DNA of 64,000 nt from Mauremys mutica (GCF_020497125.1 NC_059084.1:34034830-34098829); one strand, 5' to 3'. Counted from the stretch's first letter, positions 1-11,475 are shown. Made by a program: numbers and translations. The notes: a model not told the origin generated them from the letters alone.

Positions 1-251
1 ATGATCTATGAGGGAAGATTGAAAAAAATGGGTTTGTTTAATCTGGAGAAGAGAAGACTGAGAGGGGAAATGATAAGAGTTTTCAAGTACATAAAAGGCT
101 TAAAGTGCAGCAAGGGTGCTGTTGATTGGACATTAGGAAAAAAATTCTGGGACCTCCACCATTGAAAGTTTTTAAGAACAGCTCAAACACCTGTGAGGAA
201 TGGTCTGGTAATGACATAGTCCTGCCTTGAGTTCAGAGGACTGTCCTAGAT
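1..251 (+). mobile_element. CR1 LINE 3' end, split by a nested CR1
   Basis: The first 100 bases translate in the plus frame to the C-terminal CR1 reverse-transcriptase block (a YEGRLKKMGLFNLEKRRLRG-type motif), followed by 3' UTR. The element is interrupted at about 251 by a minus-strand CR1. Its last 40 bases resume at about 1391-1435, ending in a TCTGTGATTCTG-type CR1 terminus. An internal deletion of about 70 bases near 98 distinguishes it from the copy at 9411-9798. It is a dead 5'-truncated fragment. Confidence 0.8.
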
Positions 252-1390
252 CGTAGAATCATAGAAGACTAGGGTTGGAAGATACCTCAGGTGGTCATCT
301 AATCCAACCCCTGCTCAAAGCAGGGCCAACACTGACTAAATTGTTCCAGCCAGGGCTTTGTGAAGCTGGACTTTAAAAACCTCTAAGGATGGAGATTCCA
401 CCACCTCCCTAGGTAACCCATTCCAGTGCTTCACCACCCTCCTAGTGAAATAGTGTGTCCCAATATCCAGCCTAGACCTCCCTCACTGCAACTTGAGACC
501 ATTGCTTCTTGTTCTGTCATCCGCCACCAGTGAGAACAGCTGAGCTCCATCCTCTTTGTAACCCCCCTTCAGTTAGTCGAAAGCAGCTATCAAATCCCCC
601 CTCACTCTTCTCTTCTGCAGACTAAACAAGCCTAGTTCCCTCAGCATCTCCTTGGAAGTCATGTGCTTCAGCTCCCTAATCATTTTTGTTGCCCTCCACT
701 GGACTGTCTCCAATGTGTCCACATTCTTTCTGTAGTGGACACAAAACTGGACACAATACTCCAGATGTGGCCTCCCCGGTGCCGAATAGAGGGAAATAAC
801 CACTTCCCTCGATCAGCTGGCAATGCTCCTACAAATGCAGCCCAATATGCCATTTCACTTTTTGGCAACAAGGACACACTGCTGACTTATACCGGGGTTC
901 TCATTCACTGTAATCCCAAGGTCCTTTTCTGCAGAACTGTTGCTTAGCCAGTTGGTCCATAGTCTGTGCATGGGATTCTTCCTTCCTAGGTGCAGAACTC
1001 TGCACTTGTCCTTGCTGAACCTCATCAGATTTCTTTTGGCCCAATCCTCCAATTTTTCTAGGTCACTCTGGACCCTATCCCTATCCTCCAGTGTACAAGG
1101 ACGTTGAACAAAACCGGCCCCAGGACCGACCCTTGGGGCACTCCACTTGATACCGGCTGCCAACTAAACATCAAGCCGTTGATCCCTACCCGTTGAGCCC
1201 AACAATCTAGCCAGCTTTCTATCCACCTTACAGTCCATTTATCCAATCCATACTTTCTTAACTTGCTGGCAAGAATACTGTGGGAAATTGTATCAAAAAT
1301 TTTGCTAAAGTCAAGATATATCATGTCCACTGCTTTCCCCATATCCATAGAGACAGTTATCTCATCATAGAAGGCAATCAGTTCAGCAGT
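252..1390 (-). mobile_element. 5'-truncated CR1 LINE nested in an older CR1
   Basis: The left edge carries the reverse complement of the CR1 3' terminal repeat (TTCTATGATTC type), and the minus strand then reads 3' UTR and the C-terminal half of reverse transcriptase. Three overlapping broken frames (573-803, 855-1163, 1058-1348) carry recognisable CR1 blocks: an [13 protein letters not shown] box, a [15 protein letters not shown] box and an RPHLEYCVQF-like block. Frameshifts separate them, so no protein is made. The same insertion is at 9799-10957 in copy B and is absent from the corresponding site at about 23660 in copy D. Confidence 0.88.
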
Positions 1391-1769
1391 CAGGACCAGC
1401 TGAGGTCCCTTCCAGTCCTACTCGTCTGTGATTCTGTTAATGTAAAGACATTTCCTGTGGATTATCTGAGTTTGTTTCAAAGCCAGGAACGTATGGACCT
1501 ATTTTCACTGGGACTCACATGAGATCTCCACACAGATTTTGCACCAGGATAACTATTTTGGTTAGTGGTGCGAATGTGTTATGGAAATAGTTATACCGCT
1601 ATACAGTTTACCAATTGATCTCTCATTTTCCTTCCCACGTGGGAAGGAACTATCCCGCCAGAAGCACCATCAAATCAAAATAGTCTACACTATTTGGTGT
1701 AGACGAGTGGACACCTCATGTTGCCCCTCATCTCAGTTTCCCTTCTTCATTCACCGTATAATGGTGGAG

Positions 1770-1905
1770 TTTTGCTGATGGAGCAGACAGAGCACTGGAC
1801 TGGGACTCTGGAAAGTTGGTTTCCTGCCGTGAGCCTGCTGAGTGACTCTGGGCAGGTAACGTCGCCTCGTTCTGCCTGAGTTTCCCCGGCTATAACATGA
1901 GGACA
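1770..1905 (+). repeat. MIR-like CORE-SINE
   Basis: The stretch has the MIR order: a tRNA-like start with AGCACTGGACTGGGACTCTGG, then the conserved core around GAGTGACTCTGGGCAGGTAA, then a CTGAGTTTCCCC/ATGAGGACA tail. This matches the established CORE-SINE consensus by eye. The same element is at 11335-11475 in copy B and, more diverged, at 17886-17960 in copy C, so it predates all the duplications. The short frames that cross it are not genes. Confidence 0.65.
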
Positions 1906-2814
1906 AGGGTGTGGAGCTAGAGCTAGAATCACAAAGCTCCCAATTTAGGCACTCAAATCCCAGAATCTGGCCCTCGGGATTCAAAAACCCAGCTCAGCTG
2001 CTGGCAAACCCTGCAGCAAACGGGCTGTAGGTGACCATGGATGTGTCCTCTGCAGCCCCACACCAGGTAACCGGAGGCTGAGGCTCTGGAGTGATGTACA
2101 AATATGCGCAAGGTGGGCAATCCCCTGCCTGACTCACCTGCAGGGCCCCATCCTGGAGGCCAGGTGCCCAGATGCATTGGAGAATCCCTCTGGGCCCCCA
2201 ATTATCTGGAAACAACTGGCCTAAAATCATTGCAGAAAAATGGGCAAATAGGAGGCCTGTGCTGGTGTCCAGTGTTCTGGGGCACAGGTCAGAGGGTTTC
2301 CTTTGGCTTTTCTCTTCCTTTGAAGGGAGCCTGTGGATGAAATACACTCTAAGAAACAAAAGTTAATTATTTAATTTTCTAATGTTGGAGTTCCATGCTG
2401 ACATTGTAACCCTATATTTTTAGAATACAGGCATCTTATTTTTTTTAGGGTGTGTGTATATCTGGAAGTGTCTCACCCTACCTGGAATAGATGCCCAGTG
2501 TTCCAGCTGAGTTCATTTTGCCTGCACTCTCTCACTGAGCACAATCTCCCCTCATTCTCTGAACTTTGAGCAGCCACAAGTTCAAGTCTCCCACCTGTGG
2601 CATCTTATATAGGTCCTAAAAAGAAGGGGAGTCACAGGTTTTAAGAGGTCTTTCCATCTCCACTTTCTCTCACAGTTGTGAATTTGTAAGAGCTGGACTC
2701 AAAGACCAATGAAGCTCCAGGAAACACGACCTGGGACTACAGCAGGCTTCGCTTCAGGATCTAAGCAGACCATGTTATATCTACTTTTTTATTTAACCCA
2801 AGGAAATTAACCAG
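1906..2814. other. receptor 3' flank with no gene
   Basis: No supported coding region is visible. The block is well conserved in copy B (11476-12400) and recognisable in copy C (about 17960-18831), which simply reflects the shared duplication. Small overlapping frames on both strands here show no family motif. Confidence 0.6.
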
Positions 2815-3765
2815 TTAGCATAGTCCAAACATGAATTTCCTGCAAGCTTTCCTCAGGGCCTCCTGGACTTCTTTGTTTCTCAGGCTGTAGATGAGGGGAT
2901 TGACCAGCGGAGTCAGGACTGTATAGACGACAGAGAGAACTTTCTTGAAGTCGCTCAGGATGTCAGTGGTTGGGAACATATAGACAATCAGCAGAGTTCC
3001 ATAATAAATGCTCACCACAATGAGGTGGGAGGAGCAGGTGGAAAAGGCCTTTTGCCTCCCGGTGGTGGACGGGATTTTCAGGATGGTGGTGATGATGCAG
3101 ATGTAGGACATCAAGGTAAGGAGGAATGGGGCCAGTGAGAAAAGGAAGCTCACTGTGAAAGCCAACGTTTCCATCAGGTGAGGGTCATTTCAGGAGAGTT
3201 TTACAAGGGGGATGAAATCACAAAAAAAATGGTCAATACCATTGGGGCCACAGAATGTTAACTGTGAGATAAACAATGTTGTTATGCTACAAAGAAGGAA
3301 GCCACCTATCCAAGAGCTACCTGCAAGCTGTAGGCAAGACCTGTCACTCATACGGGCTGCGTAGTGCAATGGGTTGCAGATCGCTAAATACCGATCATAA
3401 GACATCATTGACAGGAGAAGACATTCTGTAGCAAGCATAGAAGCAAAGAAATAATATTGTGTAATACACCCATTAAATGAAATAGTCCTGTTCCTAGTCA
3501 GGAGACCAGACAGAACCCTGGGCAGGATGGTGGAGCTGTAGCAGGTCTCCAAGCAGGACAAGTTCCCCAGGAAGAAGTACATAGGGGTGTGAAGGTGCTG
3601 ATCAGTCACAACTAGCACCATGATGAGGATGTTCCCGGCCACGGTCGCAATGTAGATCACTAGGAACAGCAGGAAAAGAAGGAGCTGCAGTTCAGGGAGA
3701 TCCCCGAATCCCAGGAGGATGAATTCTGTGTTAGACGTTTGATTTCCCTTTTCTGGATTTGTCAT
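2815..3765 (-). pseudogene. odorant receptor (class II, 11A1/family-6-like), single nonsense codon
   Basis: The 951-base frame has exactly the length of the intact paralogue at 12401-13351 and no indel. It keeps the family landmarks: an N-glycosylation site at residues 8-10, GN in TM1, LHTPMYFF after TM1, MSYDRYLAIC at 121-130, [10 protein letters not shown] in TM6 and NPLIYSLRNKE in TM7. The only disabling change is codon 192 (3190-3192), where TGC for a conserved extracellular-loop-2 cysteine has become TGA. Translation would stop before TM5. The start at 3765 was chosen by alignment to copy B; an upstream in-frame ATG at 3825 is not conserved. The splice-acceptor-like sequence just upstream is also changed relative to copies B and C. 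It may be a recent or polymorphic loss. Confidence 0.92.
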
Positions 3766-4075
3766 TGGGTTTGTGTAAGAGAAAGAAATTAACTGCAACA
3801 AAAATGAAAAGCAATGTTCACTCAATAAATCATCAGCACTGTTTTCATTGTCCCCCTCTGCTGCCTACTTGAACGATGGGTGAGTGGAGAATGGAGGCAG
3901 GGGAGGGGAAATGCCATCTCGTGAGCCCTGGGGCAGGTTTCATATCTGAGCATCCTGCAGGTTCAACAAAACTTTAATCTCTCGAAACTCATGTAGTTAC
4001 TTGACCGGTGGCACTAACCACTCTAAGACTATGGTGATGGGGCTTAGGTACAACAGTACAAAAACATATTCCTTG

Positions 4076-5283
4076 CAAAAAAGAACAGGAGTACTTGTGG
4101 CACCTTAGAGACTAACAGATTTATTTCAGCATAAGCTTTCGTAAGCTACAGCTCACTTCTTCGGATGCATAGAATGGAACACACAGACAGGAGATATTTA
4201 TACATAGAGAGAACATGAAAAGGTGGAAGTATGCATACCAACAGGAAGAGTCTAATCAATTGAGATGAGCTATCATCAGCAGGAGAAAAAAAACTTTTGA
4301 AGTGATAATTGAGATGACCCATAGAAGGTATGAGGAGTACTTAACATAGGGAAATAGATTCAATTAGTGTAATGACCCAACCATTCCCAGTCTCTGTTTA
4401 AACCTAAGTTAATTGTATCTAATTTGCATATAAATTCCAGTTCAGCAGTCTCTCTTTGGAGTCTGTTTTTGAAGTCTTTTTGTTGCAAAATTGCCACCTT
4501 CAAGTCTGTCACTGAGTGGTTAGAAAGGCTGAAGTGTTCTCCCACTGGTTTTTGTGTCCATTTATTCTTTTGCATAGAGTCTATCCCGTTTGGCCAATGT
4601 ACACGGCAGAAGGGCATTGCTGGCACATGATGGCATATATCATGTTGGTAGATGTGCAGGTGAATGAGCCCCTGATGGCATGGCTGATGTGATTAGGTCC
4701 TATGATGGTGTCACTTGAATAGATATGTGGACAGAGCTGGCATCGGTCTTTGTTGCAACCTGAAGCAAATACTCATCAGCAACTGCACACCATAGAACAT
4801 AAACACTAACCCAGGAACCTATCCTTGCAACGAAGCCAGCTCTGTCCATATATCTATTATAGTCACACCATCATAGGACCTAATCACATCAGCCACGCCA
4901 TCAGGGGCTCGTTCACCTTCACATCAACCTCTCTAACCACTCAGTGACAGACTTGAAGGTGGCAATTTTGCAACAAAAAAACTTCAAAAACAGACTCCAA
5001 AGAAAGACTGCTGAACTCGAATTTTTTTTCTCCTGCTGATGACAGCTGATCTCAATTGATTAGACTCTTCCTGTTGGTATGCATATTTCCACCTTTTCAC
5101 CTTTTCATGTTCTCTGTATGTATAAATATCTCCTGTCTGTGTGTTCCATTCTATGCATCCGAAGAAGTGAGCTGTAGCTCACGAAAGCTTATGCTGAAAT
5201 AAATTTGTTAGTCTCTGGTGCCACAAGTACTCCTGTTCTTTTTGCGTATTCAGACTAACACGGCTGCTATTCTGAAACCTGTC
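4076..5283. mobile_element. Penelope-like element, inverted 5'-to-5' pair
   Basis: Two arms of one element lie in opposite orientation, with 3' ends pointing outward: a minus-strand arm at about 4076-4762 and a plus-strand arm at about 4828-5283. Near 4540-4690 the minus arm encodes GIY-YIG endonuclease blocks, IYAIMCQQC and VYIGQTG, then the KVAILQQKDFKNRLQRETAE-type C-terminus (4360-4626), broken by a stop and a frameshift. The plus arm has lost two internal segments. Flanks are ATTCCTTG (4068-4075) and ATTGCTTG (5284-5291), an 8-bp target duplication with one mismatch. Copy B shows the empty site at about 13629. GIY-YIG endonucleases mark the Penelope-like class. Confidence 0.85.
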
Positions 5284-5291
5284 ATTGCTTG

Positions 5292-7219
5292 AAAAGTCAC
5301 ACATTTCACTGCATTGTGTATGGAAGCAGAACAATGTTCTATATAGATTGGAGATCCATGGGCCAAACACGCCAAGATTTGACATTTAAGAGCAAGTTGT
5401 AACAAAGAAACAAACCAAGCAACTAAGAGTTGGATTTGTAGTGTGTGGGCAGCCAACTCCAAGTGAATTGCTGTGGAAATGGGCCGTCTAGAGCCATTTG
5501 AGAGTTTTCATCCTCAGACAAATGCCTCTCCTTCCCTGGACCAAGATTTCATTGTCCTGCAGTCGGACACTCTACAGATAGAGACGCAATCTTCATTAAA
5601 AACAAACAAACAAAACAACGCCACCATGTTAGCTAGAAATGGATTCTCTCTTGCAAGAAAAAAATTCTGGATAAAATTTGAAATTTATAAGAAATGTGCT
5701 ATTTTCATATTGTGGCAGGGATGTAGAACCCAAACTTCCATTTCATTGTCTATTCTGTGATTTCAAATGTTGGTTTTCATTCCAGTTTTCACTTTTTAAA
5801 AATTTATTTATCTATTTTTAATTGCATTTCTGGGTAATTTTTTATTTTATATTACATTATATTTTATAGTTATTTAAATTTATTTATATCATGTCAATTT
5901 TATATTATTTCGAAAGCTCTATACAATAACTTCCTGAACAACGTTTTCTAGAAATTTATACGTTCCCGGGAAACATTTTAATCTTGACTGAAAACATTTT
6001 CCATCCGAAGTTTTTATCAACTCTACATTTTCTTCTTTATCTTTGGTTAAAACAAAATTAATTCTTTCTCTGTTTGTGGCTGTCTAGGCTGCCATGGCTC
6101 TCTCTCTTGTCATTGCTGACCCTTAGAGAGAATCGGTGGGTGAGGTCATATCTTTAATTAGACTGATTTTCTAATCCTTATTAACTGCTCAGTAAGGCCC
6201 TGATCCTGCACAGAGTTATGCACAAGGTTATTTTGACACCCCGGGAATAATTCTGTTCTGTCCAAGCCTTCTCCCATTAAAGTCAGAGATCAAATTTCCA
6301 CTGACTTCAAGGATGGGGCCCTTTGATTCCAATGGGATTTGGACAGCTAATGCCTTTAGCCTTCTTTGAAACTTATAGCTCAGCTCAGCAGGATTTGATT
6401 TCCACTGATCGACGTTGGTAAACGTCGATATCAGCCAACACCCTGAAACCAACAAGAAACTATATCAGCAACAGTCGGTGTTAGTGCAGCCTTCCCCGCA
6501 CCTTGCGCCTGCAGAGATGGTGTCACCAGCCCAGTGGTCGGGCACGGAGCCTCCTGCACCCAGCTGTCCTGGGAGTGAGCAAGTGGGGCTGCAACAGCAG
6601 AGCTGCGGAGGGCTCCCTGCACGGCCATGGGGCCAGTGGCACCCATCCAGGTGCCAGGTGCAGGGAAGGCTGCCAGAGCCAAGAGCCCCAGCCTGGTCTG
6701 TGAGGAGGGGGAGGAGGGCCTCGCTGTGGGCTCACCACTGTTGAACAGCTGAATGGCTTCTACGCATGGACAGAGCCATTCTACAGCAGGGTCAGAGCAG
6801 CTGCCTTCCCTGTCCCATGCGCCCCTGTGTCTTTCACCCCTCAGCAGTGCAGGGAGCCACCAGTATCTCTGCTGTTACTGCTGGGAGTTCCCCCTGCACC
6901 CGTGTTGTCAGCGCTACCCCAACCCCACCCCCGTTTAATTTTCCCATAACGGTAAACATTAACATAGTTAAAAACTGGGTGGAAAAACCCCTTAATAGAA
7001 ATCAATATTCGTGGTCTAAATCACAAAAATAAACTCTCATTCTGCCAAGCCTGCTCAGAGTCAACGTCTCCTCCCTGAGCACCGTGCGCAGCAGCAGCAG
7101 CTACCAGCTCTGAGTTACCTACATCACCTCACTGACCCTCTCAGTGCCCTGGCCAGGCTAGTGCCACTGAGAAAAGTAAACTCTTTTGCGTAGCACGTAG
7201 AAGAGGTTAGAGAGGAAGG
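5292..7219. other. intergenic spacer of copy A
   Basis: The stretch holds a homopolymer-rich AT segment (about 5760-5930) and a GC-rich segment (about 6480-6930), both matched in copy B. The AT segment is also recognisable in copy C (about 23095-23205). The ~100-residue frames here lack any family motif and their reading frames are not preserved in copy B, so I see no gene. Confidence 0.6.
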
Positions 7220-7528
7220 AAGGCTGCTCCAGTGTTTGAAGCGCTGGCATTGGACTCGGCAGATGTTGGTTCATTTCCCTGCTTCATCATCAGCTCCCTG
7301 TGTGACTTTGAGGCCAGATTTCCAAAGGCTGGTAGGTATCTAACAGCCATACCCAATGCCCATCAATTTCCAATCCTACTGAGGGGTCTGCATCTTGAGG
7401 TGCCCAATATACCTCCATAAATCTGCACCTCTGTGCAACAGGTCCCATCTGTTAAGCAGAGGTAATAGCATCACACGAGGTGATAGGAGGATAGATACAT
7501 TCAAGGCAGTGAGGTGCCCAGATAACAG
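7220..7528 (+). repeat. MIR-like CORE-SINE, longer copy
   Basis: The segment runs from a tRNA-like head (GAAGCGCTGGCATTGGACTCGG) through CTGTGTGACTTTGAGGCC to a MIR-like 3' half with GGTCCCATCTGTTAAGCAGAGG and GGATAGATACATTCAAGGCAG. About 100 unrelated bases appear to sit in the middle. A matching copy is at 15800-16152. It abuts the small hAT element at 7537. Confidence 0.55.
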
Positions 7529-7536
7529 GGTAAGGA

Positions 7537-7661
7537 TAGGGTTACCAGATAGCAACTGTGAAAAAATGGGACGGGGGGTAGGGCGTAATAGGTGCCTATA
7601 TAAGAAAAAGTCCCCCAAAATGGGACTGCCTCTTTGAAAAAGGGGGCATCTGGTTACCCTA
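7537..7661. mobile_element. 125-bp non-autonomous hAT element (MITE)
   Basis: Terminal inverted repeats are TAGGGTTACCAGAT at the left and ATCTGGTTACCCTA at the right. Flanking 8-mers GGTAAGGA (7529-7536) and GGTAAAGA (7662-7669) form a target duplication with one mismatch; 8-bp duplications are diagnostic of the hAT superfamily. It has no coding capacity. The orthologous insertion at 16163-16286 has the same flanks, so it entered before copies A and B separated. Confidence 0.82.
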
Positions 7662-7669
7662 GGTAAAGA

Positions 7670-8905
7670 CCTAGGAAAGACGTGACCTGACAGGTCTTTC
7701 CTGTACCCAAATTCAGTCATTTTGCTTTGGGTAGGGAATTTAAGAGAGATCAGTGCCCAGGTCCCCTTGGATTCCAGTGGGGTTAGTAACCTAGCAAACC
7801 TATATTGCTTCAAACTCCTCAAGATTCAAGGAGCAGGGAGGAAAAGGTTAACTTACCAGTAAGGTTGGTCTGTCAGCAGCCGGAGTCTGTGTTGTCACTT
7901 CCTCATGCAGCATTTCAAGAACCAGGGTACTCAGTCTGTTTTCCGTCCACACTGCATTCACCTACTTCCCCATGCCCAGTAACTGGAACGACAACCTAGA
8001 AAAGCTACTGAGGGTCCGTTCCATGTCTGGTAACATGACTCTGTGCCTCATACACTCTGTCAAATGGGGAACGTCTTTTCTGATTCATTATATACCTTCT
8101 GAAGGGAGAGACAGTCTCCTGAGGCACGTCCACTGTGGGGAAGGCAACAGGCAAGGGGAAGTTAGTGTTTGGTTTATTTCTAGACTATGTTGGTAGAGTT
8201 GGACTTCTAGTCTCAAAGGAAAAGTCCTGGAGAGAGAAAAAACATTTAATCCTAAAACAAATCTCTGCTTACTGAGTGAACGTTATTCCTATTGTGAACA
8301 AATTATTCTGCTGCCTATGTTCCATTTTCCAAAGTGTCTTAATTACCAAGGCTTAGCAGCCTATGTCTCACTGAAAGTCAACAAGACTCCTAAGTCACTT
8401 CTGAAGTTCTCTTACATGTTTTTGAAAATGTTACTCAACTTTTTTTCAGATAAAATGCAGGTAGAACAAGGTGCTTTACACATGTAGCCTGGGATTTTCA
8501 AAAATGGATAAGGTACACTACAAGCACCCAACTGCCACTGAATTGCTAAAAGAGTTTGGACTTTTCTCCCTTTCTCTTCTTGGATATTTTTGTGTCACCA
8601 AAAGTTTGTTCTTCATAATGACCAATTCTGAATATTTGTGGCTCACATAATGGCATTAAAAAAAAAGAGGTTTCTTGTTTGTTTTTTAAGTAACCGGACA
8701 AAACTATAGCAGCAATGGATGAAATCTTATTGCTTAGCTCTTTGAAGGATACTGGCTGAATATAGGGCCAGAATATATTAAAAAGGGACAGATCTGAATC
8801 ATCATGAAGCTTGGCTTACATTTTGAATTCCAAGTTTTAACTTCAAATGTTGAATTCCAAGTTTATCAGCTCTTAATCACTTAAACAATATTTTAACTAA
8901 ACAAT
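7670..8905. other. AT-rich end of copy A, no gene
   Basis: The stretch matches about 16295-17535 in copy B. I see no coding region, RNA gene or transposon terminus in it. The right end stops where a CR1 fragment begins. Confidence 0.55.
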
Positions 8906-8906
8906 A

Positions 8907-9410
8907 TGATAGGGTCTAAATTAGCTGTTACCACTCAAGAAAGAGATCTTGGAGTCATTGTGGATAGTTCTCTGAAAACATTCACTCAATGTGCAGGGGC
9001 AGTCAAAAAAGCAAACAGAATGCTGGGAACAATTACAAAAGGGATAGATAATAGGACAGAAAATATCATGTTGCCTCTGTATAAATCCATGGTACACCCA
9101 CATCTTGAATACAGTGTGTACATGTGGTCGCCCCATCTCAAAAAAGATATATTGTAATTGGATAAGGTTCAGAAAAGGGCAACAACAATGATTAGGGGTA
9201 TGGAATGGCTGCCATATGAGGAGAGATTAATAAGACTGGGACTTTTCAGCTTGGAAAAGAGATGACTAAGGGGGAGATATGATCAAGGTCTCTAAAATCA
9301 TGACTGGTATTAAGAAAGTAAATAAGGACGTATTATTTACTCATAACACAAGAACTAGGGGTCACCAAATGAAATTAATAGGCAGCATGTTGAAAACAAA
9401 TAAAAGGAAG
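8907..9410 (+). mobile_element. CR1 LINE fragment, reverse-transcriptase C-terminal half
   Basis: The plus strand encodes the CR1 block TTQERDLGVIVDSSLK, then NRMLGTI and a PHLEYSVYMWSPHLKKDIL-like block (8906-9157), a stop, and a frameshifted continuation to about 9410. A very similar sequence is at 33560-33800. It is truncated at both ends and sits between copies A and B, so it belongs to neither matching block. Confidence 0.85.
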
Positions 9411-9798
9411 TTCAGAAAGACGGGGACAAACTGGAGAAAGTCAAGAGAAGAGCAACAAAAATGATTAAAGGTCCAAAAAACATGATCTATGAGGGAAGAT
9501 TGAAAAAAATGGGTTTGTTTAATCTGGAGAAGAGAAGACTGAGAGGAGAAATGATAAGAGTTTTCAACTACATAAAAGGTTGTTACAAAAGCAGGGAGAA
9601 ACGTTATTCCCTTTAACCTCTTAGACTAGGACAAAATGCAATGGGCTTAAAGTTCAGCAAGGGTGCTGTAGATTGGACATTAGGAAAAAAATTCTGGGAC
9701 CTCCACCATTGGAGGTTTTTAAGAACAGCTCAATCACCTGTGAGGAACGGTTTGGTAATGACATAGTCCTGCCTTGAATTCAGAGGACTGGACTAGAT
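9411..9798 (+). mobile_element. CR1 LINE 3' end opening copy B, split by a nested CR1
   Basis: This is the copy-B counterpart of 1-251, and it is longer because it keeps the ~70 bases missing from copy A. It begins with a CR1 reverse-transcriptase C-terminal block (RATKMI-like, then the MIYEGRLKK block at 9482) and continues into 3' UTR. A minus-strand CR1 interrupts it at about 9799. The terminal bases resume at about 10958-11000. Confidence 0.8.
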
Positions 9799-10957
9799 CA
9801 TAGAATCATGGAACATTAGGGTTGGAAGATACCTCAGGTGGTCATCTAGTCCAATCCCTGCTCAAAACAGGGCCAACACTGACTAAATTGTTCCAGTCAG
9901 GGCTTTGTCAAGCTGGACTTTAAAAACCTCTAAGGATGGAGATTCCACCACTTCCCTAGGTAACCCATTCCAGTGCTTCACCACCCTCCTAGTGAAATAG
10001 TGTGTCCCAATATCCAGCCTAGACCTCCCTCACTGCAACTTGAGACCATTGCTTCTTGTTCTGTCATCCGCCACCACTAAGAACAGCTGAGCTCCAGCCT
10101 CTTTGTAACCCCCATTCAGGTAGTTGAAGGCTGCTATCAAATCCCACCTCACTCTTCTCTTCTGCAGACTAAACAAGCCTAGTTTCCTCAGCATCTCCTC
10201 GGAAGTCATGTGCTCCAGCCCTCTAATCATTTTCGTTGCCCTCCACTGGACTGTCTCCAATGTGTCCACATTCTTTCTGTAGTGGACACAAAACTGGACA
10301 CAATACTCCAGATGTGGCCTCCCCAGTGCCGAATAGTGGGAAATAACCACTTCCCTCGATCAGCTGGCAGTGCTCCTACTAATGCAACCCAATATGCCAT
10401 TTCCCTTTTTGGCAACAAGGGCACACTGCTGACTTATATCCAGCTTCTCATTCACTGTATCCCCAGGTCCTTTTCTGCAGAACTGTTGCTTAGCCAGTTG
10501 GTCCACAGCCTGTGCATGGGATTCTTCCTTCCTAAGAGCAGAGCTCTGCACTTGTCCTTGTTGAACCTCATCAGATTTCTTTTGGCCCAATCCTCCAATT
10601 TTTCTAGGTCACGCTGGACCCTATCCCTACCCTCCAGTGTATCTACCCCATCATCCAGATCATCAATAAAGACGTTGAACAAAACTGGCCCCAGGAACGA
10701 CCCTTGGGGCACTCCACTTGATACCGGCTGCTAACTAGACATTAAGTCGTTGATCCCTACTCGTTGAGCCCGACAATCTAGCCAGCTTTCTATCCACCTT
10801 ATAGTCCATTCATCCAATCCATACTTTCTTAACTTGCTGGCAAGAATACTGTTGGAAATTGTATCAAAAGTTTTGCCAAAGTCAAGATATATCATGTCCA
10901 CTGCTTTCCCCATATCCATAGAGACAGTTATCTCATCATAGAAGGCAATCAGGTTGG
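9799..10957 (-). mobile_element. nested 5'-truncated CR1 LINE in copy B
   Basis: It is the orthologue of 252-1390, with the same 3' terminus, orientation and insertion point. Broken minus frames at 10030-10350, 10452-10712 and 10731-10919 carry the CR1 reverse-transcriptase C-terminal blocks; the 10452-10712 frame keeps [17 protein letters not shown]. About 35 bases deleted in copy A around 1095 are still present here at 10641-10674. It is non-functional. Confidence 0.88.
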
Positions 10958-11334
10958 CAATCAGGACCAGCTGAGGTCCCTTCCGGTCTTACTCGTCTAT
11001 GATTCTGTTAATGTAAAGACATTTCCTGTGGATTATCTGAGTTTGTTTCATAGCCAGGAACGTACGGACGTATTTTCACTGGGACTCACATGAGGTCTCC
11101 ACACAGATTTTGCACAGGATAACTATTTTGGTTAGTGGTGCGAATGTGTTATAGAAATAGTTACACCACTATACAGTTTACCAATTGATCACTCATTTTC
11201 CTTCCCATGTGGGAAGGAACTATCCCGACAGAAGCGCCATCAAATCAATATCATTGCAACTATTTGGTGTAGACGAGTGGACACCTCATGTTGCCCCTCA
11301 TCTCAGTTTCCCTTCTTCATTCACCATATAATGG

Positions 11335-11475
11335 TGGAATTTTGCTGGTGGAGCAGACAGAGCACTGGACTGGGGCTCTGGAAAGTTGGTTTCCTGCCGG
11401 GAGCCCGCTGAGTGACTCTGGGCAGGTAACGTCGCCTCGCTCTGCCTGAGTTTCCCCAGCTATAACATGAGGACA
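11335..11475 (+). repeat. MIR-like CORE-SINE in copy B
   Basis: It is the counterpart of 1770-1905, with the same tRNA-like head, core and tail and only scattered substitutions. Confidence 0.65.

Larger units (their letters stand above)
1..8905. repeat. tandem segmental duplication, copy A
   Basis: This copy matches copy B (about 9480-17535) along its whole length in the same order: CR1 tail, nested minus-strand CR1, CORE-SINE, odorant receptor, AT-rich spacer, GC-rich spacer, second CORE-SINE, small hAT element and a final AT-rich stretch. Matching stretches look nearly identical by eye, and the two receptors differ at about 15 of 316 residues. The window edge cuts the start of the copy. 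Relative to B it lacks about 70 bases near position 98 and carries an extra 1.2-kb Penelope insertion. The copy ends where a plus-strand CR1 begins at about 8907. Confidence 0.9.

Noticed and set aside
1747..2366. Overlapping 60-120-codon frames conserved in copies A and B
   Set aside because: They are conserved only because the whole block is duplicated. They lie on both strands, cross a CORE-SINE and are broken in the older copy C.
4776..4824. Spacer between the Penelope arms as a separate insertion
   Set aside because: It has no target duplication and is too short; it is more simply the joined 5' ends of the two arms.
6415..7032. Several ~80-110-codon frames in the GC-rich spacer
   Set aside because: The matching copy-B region has different frames and stops, so there is no coding constraint.
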